Of a DNA stretch of 48,268 nt, positions 32,832-40,435 are shown piece by piece. Numbering within the stretch: position 1 is the first letter of the stretch; each line of letters begins with the position of its first letter. Origin of the DNA: a virus; the IMG/VR virus record IMGVR_UViG_3300035698_008378, positions 1-48,268 of that record; one strand, given 5' to 3'. A program made the position numbers and the translations under genes. The notes under the pieces were generated by a model, which had not been told where the DNA came from, ran no database searches, and worked only from the letters and a program-made list of their open reading frames with translations.

Positions 32832-34355
32832 ATGTTTGATCAAATTCAAAACGGCTTCGGTGCAAACGGTGTAGCACTTGGTGCACGCGAAGTTGAAGAA
32901 ATGGCGAAAGCCTTAACAACTGGTGATTACGGTTATGCCGGAGTTCCAGGAAGTATGTCAAGTGGTTCAGTCCTCATGGTTGAATCTCTTGAATATACGT
33001 TGCATTCAGTAACGTGGGACGAGAAACATCTTCGCATTTGGCCGATTTTTCCTAAGGCTGAAGTGTGGAATACAGTCCACGAGTACAATCGCTATACGGG
33101 ACACGGCGAACAGTATGAGTCCGGTGGTTTCTTTGATGCCGATGCTCAGGTCCTGCCTCTTGAAAATAACGCTCAATTCAACCGCCAGTTCGTCAAAGTG
33201 CGGTACGTTGGTTGCACGAAGGCCGTAACGCATCCAATGACTCTAGTTCGTACGTCAGTTGAATCTGCAGTGGCAATCGAAGCACGTGCAGGTACGAAGT
33301 GGATTCTTGAACAGATGGAACGCCAGATTTTTATGGCCAATGATGATTTCGTCGTTGCCGCCACTGGTGTTTTCACTGGTGCAGGCGTTCCAGAAACATC
33401 GCTTAAGTTTGACGGTCTTGGCCGCCAGATTCTCTTCGGAGATACGGATGCCACGGCGCAGTACCTTGGATTCGCCGGTTACGGTGGCAATCCTTCAGTT
33501 GTTTACAACATGCAGGGTTCAGTGCCAGACGAGGAAGATTACGAAGCAGCACCTCGCATCATGGCAGAGAATTTCGGTATGCCAACTCATTTCTTCATGG
33601 ATTTTAAGACGCATGCAGATATGAACCGTCAGTTCCAGCCAAAAGAACGCATCACCCCAATGGGCGTGGTTAACGGTCAGGCCGGTTTCGTCCTTACCCA
33701 GTTCTATTCTTCAGCTGGTGTTTTCAATATCGTTCCTAGTAAGTTCCTTTCTCCGAAAGATACGCCACTTGGAACGGCTCAGTCAGTGCCTGGTGCAACG
33801 ACTCCTACGCCATATACGAATCCGGCCACATATGCTGCACCGGCCACCCCAGTTCTTACCGGCTTGGCGGTCGAAGCAGATACCACGTCAGAGTTGGCAG
33901 CTGGTACGTACAGCTATCGTATCTCTGCATTGAATAACGTCGGAGAATCAGTTGGTTCTGTACAGCAGACGCAAGTCGTTGCAGCAAACCAGAGGGTTAT
34001 CCTCACCATCGCTGCTGATACCGCTGGTGCAACGTATTACGCCATGTATCGTGCGCCTCGTAACACGATTGTGGGCCATAAATTCGTCGGTTTCGTTGCA
34101 GATTCTACCCCCACTCCTGGTGGCGGCGGAGTAGTAGCCTGTGAAGCAGGCCATAAGTATCCTGGTCTGGCCAAGGCTTTCTTGCTGCAGCTCATGCCGC
34201 AGGAAATGCAGTGGATGCAGTTAGCACCTCTCATGAAGATGAATCTGGCAGTCCTTGCGCCAGCCATTCGTTTCATGGTCCTAATTTACGGTATGCCTAT
34301 CCTTTATACGCCACGGCATCAATTGCTTGTGACGAATATCGGAAAGTCTGCGTAA
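32832..34355 (+). CDS. Major capsid protein with Ig/FnIII-like inserted domain
   Basis: The 507-residue protein is a HK97-fold type major capsid candidate. It follows the scaffold gene, has a strong Shine-Dalgarno (GAAAGGAG) and ends at a strong terminator. The N-terminal arm has residues 34-53 starting GYAGVPGSMSSGS. The body (EYNRYTGHGEQYESGGFF, VGCTKAVTHPMTLVRTS) fits capsid subunits. Residues about 330-435 (PATPVLTGLAVEAD, AAGTYSYRISALNNVGESVGS) are an Ig/FnIII-like insertion, followed by a last capsid segment (LLQLMPQEMQWMQLAPLMKMNLAVLAPAIRF). Codon use is richer in G+C than its neighbours, as in a highly expressed gene. Confidence 0.85.
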   Translation: MFDQIQNGFGANGVALGAREVEEMAKALTTGDYGYAGVPGSMSSGSVLMVESLEYTLHSVTWDEKHLRIWPIFPKAEVWNTVHEYNRYTGHGEQYESGGFFDADAQVLPLENNAQFNRQFVKVRYVGCTKAVTHPMTLVRTSVESAVAIEARAGTKWILEQMERQIFMANDDFVVAATGVFTGAGVPETSLKFDGLGRQILFGDTDATAQYLGFAGYGGNPSVVYNMQGSVPDEEDYEAAPRIMAENFGMPTHFFMDFKTHADMNRQFQPKERITPMGVVNGQAGFVLTQFYSSAGVFNIVPSKFLSPKDTPLGTAQSVPGATTPTPYTNPATYAAPATPVLTGLAVEADTTSELAAGTYSYRISALNNVGESVGSVQQTQVVAANQRVILTIAADTAGATYYAMYRAPRNTIVGHKFVGFVADSTPTPGGGGVVACEAGHKYPGLAKAFLLQLMPQEMQWMQLAPLMKMNLAVLAPAIRFMVLIYGMPILYTPRHQLLVTNIGKSA

Positions 34356-34379
34356 GTGTAGCTACAGATAATATAAAGG

Positions 34380-34415
34380 GGGGGCCAGTTGTTTAACTTC
34401 TGGCCCCCTTTTTTG
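34380..34415 (+). terminator. Strong rho-independent terminator after the major capsid gene
   Basis: A perfect 9-bp GC-rich stem GGGGGCCAG (34380-34388) / CTGGCCCCC (34400-34408), with an 11-base loop, is followed by TTTTTT. It limits read-through from capsid genes into the neck genes. Confidence 0.9.
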
Positions 34416-34463
34416 TATTTCAGATGAGGCCGTTATATTATATACTTGAGTAAGGAGTATCAC

Positions 34464-34709
34464 GTGTCAAAAACATATTCCACATCTAATCTAAATCTCA
34501 TGGCCTTTGTAAGAGTAAAGGGTCTTAAGTATATAAAATCTATTGCTGAGACCAACCATGGTAAAACTAAAGTATTAGCTATGTTTGAAGACCCCGATGA
34601 GATTGGATCAGATTTAGAGTTAGAATGGTATGAGTCTGAGAATAAAACATTCCAAGATTGGCGGTTATTTTTCCGCAATGAAATAGATAAAATAATGAGG
34701 GAGAAATAA
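34464..34709 (+). CDS. DUF5659-like small phage protein
   Basis: An 81-residue protein starting at GTG 34464, chosen because TAAGGAG lies just upstream (a TTG at 34446 would put this inside the gene). The layout YSTSNLNLMAFVRVKGLKYI, then TKVLAMFEDPDE, resembles DUF5659 proteins, which are small phage proteins of unknown role. It is the first gene after the capsid terminator; no clear promoter is seen, only TATATT and TATACT around 34434-34446. Confidence 0.55.
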   Translation: MSKTYSTSNLNLMAFVRVKGLKYIKSIAETNHGKTKVLAMFEDPDEIGSDLELEWYESENKTFQDWRLFFRNEIDKIMREK

Positions 34710-34712
34710 ATA

Positions 34713-35099
34713 ATGCCATCCAATTTATCCTTGAAAGTAATGGGTGAGTGTACCCAAGGGAACATAGACGAATTTACGTTTTATAGTGGTGAAGATAGGA
34801 CCATAAAGTTACAAATCTATGATACCATAGATGACCAAAAATATTGGCTACCAGAGGTCGTAGAATTAACACTATATTTCCCATCAACTGGTGATGACGA
34901 TTTGTCCATAGCCGACGCCAGCATAACGATTGATAGTAATGATCGCTCTATTATCACAGCACCATTAACAGCAGCCAACACCGCCGTTATGATGACAGGG
35001 TGGGTGAAATTACTTATTAATACCGGAGTTTCACCAGCCACCAGTAATAGATGGGTAGTACGAGAATTGGCGATTAAAAAGCTTACCAAACACGATTAG
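34713..35099 (+). CDS. Unknown virion-type beta protein, 128 residues
   Basis: A beta-rich protein (FTFYSGEDRTIKLQIYD, VELTLYFPSTGDDDLS, TGWVKLLINTGV) with an N-terminal short extension. Composition and place between the capsid and neck genes suggest a decoration or structural role, similar in style to Ig-like baseplate or capsid-decoration proteins. No sequence family recognised. GGGAG lies ahead of ATG. Confidence 0.5.
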   Translation: MPSNLSLKVMGECTQGNIDEFTFYSGEDRTIKLQIYDTIDDQKYWLPEVVELTLYFPSTGDDDLSIADASITIDSNDRSIITAPLTAANTAVMMTGWVKLLINTGVSPATSNRWVVRELAIKKLTKHD

Positions 35100-35107
35100 G
35101 AGAACAT

Positions 35108-35380
35108 ATGGATTACCGAAGTATCCTCCTCGATCCAAATATAGACGAAAAATCGTGGCGAATGGCTGCAGGCATGGTATTAACCGACATGTATGACGAC
35201 CAACAGAAAGTTAATATTGTTTTGTGGGGTAATGGTAATCCTGAAAAAGGATTGTGCACACGGTTAGCCGCACTTGGTCGGGAAGTAAAAGTAAAGGGTA
35301 GTTTCTGGGGTATTATTGGTGGTGGTGGTATGGCTGCCATGCTGGCTCTAGCATGGATTCTATTGAAAGGCCATGTATAA
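35108..35380 (+). CDS. Small single-membrane-segment protein
   Basis: The 90-residue protein ends with one hydrophobic segment (GIIGGGGMAAMLALAWILLKG, about residues 68-88) after a polar N-terminal part containing NPEKGLCTRLAALGREVKVKG. The layout, helical body then a C-terminal glycine-rich membrane segment, resembles small phage membrane proteins placed near structural or lysis genes (XhlA-like), but I see no lysis cassette around it. It overlaps the next gene by TAATG. Confidence 0.55.
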   Translation: MDYRSILLDPNIDEKSWRMAAGMVLTDMYDDQQKVNIVLWGNGNPEKGLCTRLAALGREVKVKGSFWGIIGGGGMAAMLALAWILLKGHV

Positions 35381-36177
35381 TGTCAGAACATACACAGTTT
35401 TTCCCACAAAACGCCGATTCCTCTCCTGGTTTTGCTCGTAGCGGTACACTTGTAACACCCCAAGAGTTAAGGCGTCGGTATTTATGGGGCATTCCATTAA
35501 AGGCACCAAATGGGGATGAAATGGGCGATGACCAATTAGCCTTTTATATTGAAGCGGCAGTATCAATTCTAGAACATTTAACCAACACTACCATTACGCC
35601 AACAGAGTATAAGAAAGAAGCTCACGATTACAGGGCTGAAGATTACGATTCTTGGTTTTGGCTACAGCTACGACATAAACCAATGGTAGCTGATCCAACC
35701 ACAGTAAGCGTAGAAATACAATATATTAATGAGTCTACCCTAATTACATTGCCTCAGGCATGGTACCGAATTTATGCTGAATCAGCCCAAATGCAGATGA
35801 CCCCAACTGCAGGAAGTATGGGACAATTTTACATGTCTCAAGCAGGGGTTATTTTACCTGGAGTCTTCGGTTCTAAAAAAGATTACCCACAGCTAATTAA
35901 AATTAATTATACGGCTGGTTTTGAGCAAGATAAAATCCCCCACATTCTTAATCATTTAATTGGTTATAGGGCTGCCGTTGATGTTTTAGAAGTCATGAGA
36001 GACTTAATCTTTGGAATGCCTGGTGTCGGTAGTTTTGGCATTGGATTAGATGGACTTAGCCAGTCTATTTCTAAAGATGGGTTTACAGACAGAATTAATT
36101 CCTATAATTTGAAGGTTGAAGAATTATCTAGTGCCGTAAAAAGTTATTACAATAGTTTTTCGTTTAGCACCACTTAA
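35380..36177 (+). CDS. Head-completion/head-tail adaptor protein
   Basis: The 265-residue protein is inferred to be a head-tail connector. It has a helical N-terminal region (TPQELRRRYLWGIP; DDQLAFYIEAAVSILEHLTN) like gp6/gp15-type adaptors, a beta region (TTVSVEIQYINESTLITLP, AWYRIYAE), then a C-terminal helical region (ILNHLIGYRAAVDVLEVMRD). ATG 35380 is chosen as TAATG overlap over an earlier frame start. Genes following it fit neck and tail completion, supporting the call. Confidence 0.6.
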   Translation: MSEHTQFFPQNADSSPGFARSGTLVTPQELRRRYLWGIPLKAPNGDEMGDDQLAFYIEAAVSILEHLTNTTITPTEYKKEAHDYRAEDYDSWFWLQLRHKPMVADPTTVSVEIQYINESTLITLPQAWYRIYAESAQMQMTPTAGSMGQFYMSQAGVILPGVFGSKKDYPQLIKINYTAGFEQDKIPHILNHLIGYRAAVDVLEVMRDLIFGMPGVGSFGIGLDGLSQSISKDGFTDRINSYNLKVEELSSAVKSYYNSFSFSTT

Positions 36178-36187
36178 GGAGAATGAC

Positions 36188-36982
36188 ATGCAGGTTGATA
36201 GAAAAATAGCAAAGTTTACACTAATGAGCGTTTTGATTAAAGGCCTTGATCGTGTTTTTTCCCCTAAATGGCGAGAGCCAAAAGCAGAAAAACAGGCGCA
36301 GAAACCACAAGCACAACAGCCAGCAGAAAGACCAACAGCAAGAGATAATTATGAAAGAAATTTTAATGCTGCCTCAGACCATATTGGTAAATTTTTAAAT
36401 CATGAAGCACATGGTGCACCCACTGCTATTAGTGTATTTCAACATACTGAATCTGGTGGTAAAGTTGGTGGCGGGGAGACTCTATCTAGTGCTAAACCAA
36501 CAAAAAGCCGGGGGGCACGTGGTGAGGTCTCTACGCGTTCTAATAAAATGACATCCGAAGGTAGAGATACGACTAAAAATGGAACTTTACATGTTAGAGC
36601 AACATATGCCAACCCACAAAAGGGCGGCGACCCCATTATCGTAGATGGCCAAATCGGCCTAACTGGTGGTGCCATTTCTCCACCACACACCATAAATCAA
36701 AATGACACTATGGATGATAGGAAGCGGGTCTTGGGACAACGAAGTCCAGGTGGACATTTTAGAAATTCCCATATAGAGTCCATGAAGAATGCATTAAAGG
36801 AATCTGGAGCAGATTTTAAAACAAATATGGGTTCTCAGGCCGATAAGAAAACAAGTTTAACCATTGTTCCACCAGGGACAGCTAGAGGTGACCATAAGAC
36901 GGGTAAACGATCTAAAGAAGAGGCACTAAATGAAGATGGTGATGTTAATCAGAATGAAGAAAGCTTGGCATCAAAATACTAG
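36188..36982 (+). CDS. Unknown hydrophilic phage protein, 264 residues
   Basis: Rich in Gly, Lys, Asn and Gln, with an N-terminal helix (IAKFTLMSVLIKGLDRVFS), a Lys/Gln/Ala/Pro-rich segment (KQAQKPQAQQPAERP) and long probably disordered segments. Similar in style to the 950-residue protein near the protease gene, so an internal head or structural role is possible. No motif recognised. AAGGAG precedes ATG. Confidence 0.5.
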   Translation: MQVDRKIAKFTLMSVLIKGLDRVFSPKWREPKAEKQAQKPQAQQPAERPTARDNYERNFNAASDHIGKFLNHEAHGAPTAISVFQHTESGGKVGGGETLSSAKPTKSRGARGEVSTRSNKMTSEGRDTTKNGTLHVRATYANPQKGGDPIIVDGQIGLTGGAISPPHTINQNDTMDDRKRVLGQRSPGGHFRNSHIESMKNALKESGADFKTNMGSQADKKTSLTIVPPGTARGDHKTGKRSKEEALNEDGDVNQNEESLASKY

Positions 36983-36991
36983 GAAATGGAC

Positions 36992-37336
36992 ATGCCGTTT
37001 AAAAGTGAAGCCCAAAGGCGTTTTATGTATGCCAATCATCCTAAGTTAGCTAGGGAGTTTGAATCTAAAACTTCTAAAGATTCAAAGTTACCAGAAAAAG
37101 TTGGTAAGTCTATACGAGAGTCTATTGATGATGTTGTAAAAGCTAATATAGCCAACATTCTTAGATCGGCAGTAGACATTGAGATTGAAAAGGCTAAAAA
37201 GCGCTCCAAAACAGACCGGGGTTATTTAAATAATTGGGAGAACCAAAAAGAAGATGCGGAAGATGAACACCCCAAAACAATGCCCAAACCAGATACTCCG
37301 ACCGCTGAGACAAAACCTAAGGAAAACGATAAGTGA
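36992..37336 (+). CDS. Small phage protein of the MPFKSEAQRRFM type
   Basis: The 114-residue protein starts MPFKSEAQRRFMYANHPKLAR, a sequence very common at the start of small phage head-region proteins of unknown function. ATG 36992 is chosen over 36986 because it gives this standard N-terminus and better spacing from AGGA. The rest is charged and probably disordered, ending Pro/Lys/Glu-rich. It overlaps the next gene by 4 bases (GTGA). Confidence 0.65.
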   Translation: MPFKSEAQRRFMYANHPKLAREFESKTSKDSKLPEKVGKSIRESIDDVVKANIANILRSAVDIEIEKAKKRSKTDRGYLNNWENQKEDAEDEHPKTMPKPDTPTAETKPKENDK

Positions 37337-37821
37337 AGAAGACTTTTACAAATAAAGAAGCAAGGGCCATTGGTGACAAACTTAAAATCAATTGGAAGAA
37401 AATACTTTTAAGGGAGTTTAAGGCTGGATTGATTGTAGAATTAGAACATGGTTTGGTAGATAAACATACTAATGTGACTAATGATAATCCAATTAAAACC
37501 GGAAAAATTGCTCTGGCACATTTAAATGAAAGTTCAACATACTATACTGCATTACACGAAATGGAGAATAGGATGAGTGTACCAACAAAGGAACAAATTA
37601 AGAAGGCTCTATTAAAGCTATTAATGGAAAAGGCAGTTAGGGTTAAACCCGGCCTTAAACAACGTCCAGCTAAACAAAGTGCAAAAAAGCAGAAACCAAC
37701 ACATGGTCGAGTGGTTTCTTATACCACCAAAACCCCAGGTGGGGGGCCAGCGTCCAAAATTAAAGAAAAGAAGAAAAAAGCTAAAAAAGTAAAAGCCAAA
37801 CAATTAAAAAATAAGGGATAA
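37333..37821 (+). CDS. DUF5661-like phage protein
   Basis: The 162-residue protein starts at GTG 37333, overlapping the previous stop. The first 75 residues match DUF5661: TNKEARAIGDKLKINWKKI, FKAGLIVELEHGLVD, then IALAHLNESSTYYTALHEME. That domain occurs in phage and bacterial small proteins without a known role. The last 60 residues are a strongly basic Lys-rich tail (KIKEKKKKAKKVKAK), which may bind DNA. Confidence 0.7.
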   Translation: MKKTFTNKEARAIGDKLKINWKKILLREFKAGLIVELEHGLVDKHTNVTNDNPIKTGKIALAHLNESSTYYTALHEMENRMSVPTKEQIKKALLKLLMEKAVRVKPGLKQRPAKQSAKKQKPTHGRVVSYTTKTPGGGPASKIKEKKKKAKKVKAKQLKNKG

Positions 37822-37823
37822 TA

Positions 37824-38324
37824 ATGAGTTTAAAGAATAAAACACCGACGTTTTCTGGTTTTAAATTAGAAAATAAATATCCATTTCAAGGCATGCAGAT
37901 ATCTATTGAAAATGAACAAGGGTCCGTTCGTAAATGGAAAGACCGAAACGGTAGAAGCGGTAGAAGCGGCAATACCAAAATGCAGTACGATTATGGTTAT
38001 ATTCGCAATACTTTAGGTAAAGACAAAGACCATATTGATTGTTATGTCGGACCACATAAAAAATCTAATAATGCATATGTTATACATCAACATGTAGATG
38101 GAAAATTCGACGAAGATAAAGTTATGTTAGGATTTAATTCTGCAAAAGATGCTAAACGTGCTTATCTAGCTCACTATGATAATCCAGACTTTTTTGGAAG
38201 CATGGACATAATGAGCGTCGAAAAACTTAAGGATAAAGTAATTGGCAAGAAAATTGACAAAATAAAAAAAGCATTAATAACATTTTTATCGGGTAAGATA
38301 AAGGTTAACAATGGCAGCCGGTAA
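37824..38324 (+). CDS. Phage inorganic-pyrophosphatase-like (InPase) domain protein
   Basis: The 166-residue protein carries a motif set typical of the InPase domain often fused to phage head morphogenesis proteins: GMQISIENEQGSVR, YGYIRNTLGKDKDHIDCYVGP (about 53-75), DKVMLGFNSAKDAKRAY, and FFGSMDIM. Here it stands as its own gene among neck genes. Three near-identical codon triplets give NGRSGRSG (37949-37972). The domain's acidic residues (D66, D69) would bind metal; enzymatic activity is not shown. It overlaps the next gene by 14 bases. Confidence 0.7.
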   Translation: MSLKNKTPTFSGFKLENKYPFQGMQISIENEQGSVRKWKDRNGRSGRSGNTKMQYDYGYIRNTLGKDKDHIDCYVGPHKKSNNAYVIHQHVDGKFDEDKVMLGFNSAKDAKRAYLAHYDNPDFFGSMDIMSVEKLKDKVIGKKIDKIKKALITFLSGKIKVNNGSR

Positions 38325-39141
38325 TAAATACAATCCAAATAATCCTTATGGTTTAGATGCTAATATACATCTAGACCCCAATGATTTTAATAAATTGATC
38401 GCGCAGCATGGCATAAGGGTGCTCATTGAAAAGGCTAATATCTGCCCGAATTGGATTGGTAAAGCCAATAAAATGCAGCATGATGTGCAGTGTACATTAT
38501 GTGACAATGGTTTTATACACTATGGTGGTATGGAGTGTTGGGCTTTTTTCCAACAGAATCAGTTAGTAAAAATGTTTTTACGAGAGGGGATCTTTGATCC
38601 TGGCCAAGCTACCTTGACTATCCCAACGCATAATGATGATGGGAAAAGAATTCTACTCAATTATTTTGATCAGATAACTCTGCTTGACCAAGATGAACGA
38701 TTCTATGAATTATTAAACAAATCTCGTGGCAACATGGATTTATTGAGATATCAAGCCTTAGAGGTTGAAGACGTTACCGACAGCACTGGTGCCAAGTATA
38801 TAGAGAATGCCAATTTCATATTAGACAAAAATGGCAATATGGAGTGGCTACCAGACCAAAAAAGGCCCATATGGGACACATCTAAAGGAGTCGGTCAAAC
38901 TTTTTCTGTAACATATAGATTTAGACCGGTTTATCGCGTAACTCAACTTTTACATGAGGGTCGTTATTCGAATCGTTTAATGGCTGATCACAAAATGACC
39001 GTCAAGTTTCCACAATTAGTTTTAATGAAGAAAGATTATTATATTAAAAAAATTGATGTTGAGAATGGATTAAAAATGCAGCAACCTGTTATACAAGAAT
39101 TTTGGGATTATGATGTAGAGATAGAACCAGGTGATATTTAA
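38311..39141 (+). CDS. Neck/tail-completion-region protein
   Basis: The 276-residue protein lies where neck proteins are expected. It has a possible metal-binding set near residues 45-76 (CPNW...CTLCDNGFIHYGGMEC), then an alpha/beta body and a C-terminal beta region (VTYRFRPVYRVTQLLHEGRYSNR; TVKFPQLVLMKKDYY). I do not recognise a family by name. The next gene begins directly after its stop. Confidence 0.55.
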   Translation: MAAGNKYNPNNPYGLDANIHLDPNDFNKLIAQHGIRVLIEKANICPNWIGKANKMQHDVQCTLCDNGFIHYGGMECWAFFQQNQLVKMFLREGIFDPGQATLTIPTHNDDGKRILLNYFDQITLLDQDERFYELLNKSRGNMDLLRYQALEVEDVTDSTGAKYIENANFILDKNGNMEWLPDQKRPIWDTSKGVGQTFSVTYRFRPVYRVTQLLHEGRYSNRLMADHKMTVKFPQLVLMKKDYYIKKIDVENGLKMQQPVIQEFWDYDVEIEPGDI

Positions 39142-40089
39142 ATGGCAATTGTCATACCAGAGTATATATTAGAGTCTGTTTTTCGTGATGCATTTACTCT
39201 AATCCGCAAACATCCAGAAAAGTTGGATGATTTGATGGCAATGTATAAGTATGATTTTATGAATAAACAGTACGGACAGCAATCCATTAACAAAATGAAA
39301 GAATATGTTAAAGAAAATCACATTAGTATATTGTTTAGCTGGAGTGATATACCCAGTAAAATACCGTGCATAACTATTACGTCATTAATTAATAACGAAG
39401 CTCAAGACAATGCCTATTTGGGTGACTATGGTAGAACAGAAGATGTTGCTTCTGACCCAGAGATTATTACAGCATCTATATTACCAAGTAGCTATAGTGA
39501 CACTACAGGGTGGGTAGATTTCGATCCAGTTACCATTAATATTGATTCAATAAATACTATTAGTCATGTTTATAAAGACGCTTCAGATGCCACCCACTCC
39601 ATTACAGCCATTATTAACACTGATACCAGAAAAGCCATTAATGTTGGTCGAAGCGCCGGGGTAGATGTCTCATCCGCTGGCTCTGTGGTAGGAGTAGTCA
39701 CCTTTACTAGAAGTAGATATCTAGAGGTTCCAGTAGATCATCAGATTACAGTTAGCATACACACAGAGGATGCGTTTTTAACCAAAAATTTATATTATAT
39801 AGTAGCATATACATTATTGTCTGAAAAAAAGAGGTTAACCGACCGTGGTTTAGTTTTAAGTACCTTTAATGCTAGAGAGTTTGCCAGAGATTTAGAGAAA
39901 TTACCAGAACATATTTATACGCAGTCTATTGACGTATATGGTAAAACATTCTTCGATTGGTTAGAAACCACAGACAAAATTGCTAGTGGTCTTGGTGATA
40001 AAATTAGAGTCCCCAAAGATATTTATCCTAGAGATGGGGGTGATATACTTAATGTAACTACTAGTGATGAATCGCAGTCAGATGAATAA
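39142..40089 (+). CDS. Neck/tail-terminator-type protein
   Basis: This 315-residue protein starts immediately after the previous stop. It has an N-terminal helical part (IPEYILESVFRDAFTLIRK) and a beta-rich body (YLEVPVDHQITVSIHTEDAFLTKNLYYIVAYTLLSEKKRL) that resembles proteins placed between connector and tail sheath. Its location, one gene upstream of the sheath, suits a tail completion or neck component. No named family. Confidence 0.55.
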   Translation: MAIVIPEYILESVFRDAFTLIRKHPEKLDDLMAMYKYDFMNKQYGQQSINKMKEYVKENHISILFSWSDIPSKIPCITITSLINNEAQDNAYLGDYGRTEDVASDPEIITASILPSSYSDTTGWVDFDPVTINIDSINTISHVYKDASDATHSITAIINTDTRKAINVGRSAGVDVSSAGSVVGVVTFTRSRYLEVPVDHQITVSIHTEDAFLTKNLYYIVAYTLLSEKKRLTDRGLVLSTFNAREFARDLEKLPEHIYTQSIDVYGKTFFDWLETTDKIASGLGDKIRVPKDIYPRDGGDILNVTTSDESQSDE

Positions 40090-40106
40090 TTAAAAGAGGT
40101 CTATAT

Positions 40107-40418
40107 ATGGTGACCAAAAATGATTCAAACGAGAAGACCATTAAGAAGTCGAGTAAGTCTAACAAGGACCAAAAATCCAAGACAGCCTCGGATTCCCCCA
40201 CAAAGATCACCCTCCCGCCCAGGCCAGCCGTTATTAAAACGGTTGTGGAATTGGATAAAGAGAAGGTGGGAGTAACTCTGTCTCCATATGAGATTTGGTT
40301 TAGCATTCGTAAAAAGAAACCCACTGCGTTTAGAGCAATGCGGGTTTTCGCACAAAAGAGACTACCTACCATGATGGCTACTTTAGAAGATTGGGATAAG
40401 CTATTCGAACGTTTTTAA
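40107..40418 (+). CDS. Small unknown protein before the tail sheath
   Basis: The 103-residue protein has a Lys/Ser-rich disordered N-terminus (KKSSKSNKDQKSK) and a helical C-terminus (LSPYEIWFSIRKKKPTAFRAMRVFAQ, LPTMMATLEDWDKLFERF). The AGAGG Shine-Dalgarno is at 40095-40099. It precedes the sheath gene by 17 bases. Possibly a small neck or sheath-associated factor; function not known. Confidence 0.55.
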   Translation: MVTKNDSNEKTIKKSSKSNKDQKSKTASDSPTKITLPPRPAVIKTVVELDKEKVGVTLSPYEIWFSIRKKKPTAFRAMRVFAQKRLPTMMATLEDWDKLFERF

Positions 40419-40435
40419 TGAAGGGGTAAATTCAT

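Noticed and set aside
34430-34446. TATATT/TATACT before the GTG 34464 gene
   Set aside because: Likely -10 strings but no matching -35; the terminator just upstream makes a promoter here plausible but not supported.
37949-37972. Short direct repeat coding NGRSGRSG
   Set aside because: Only two to three codon-level copies; not a repeat array, CRISPR or origin iteron.
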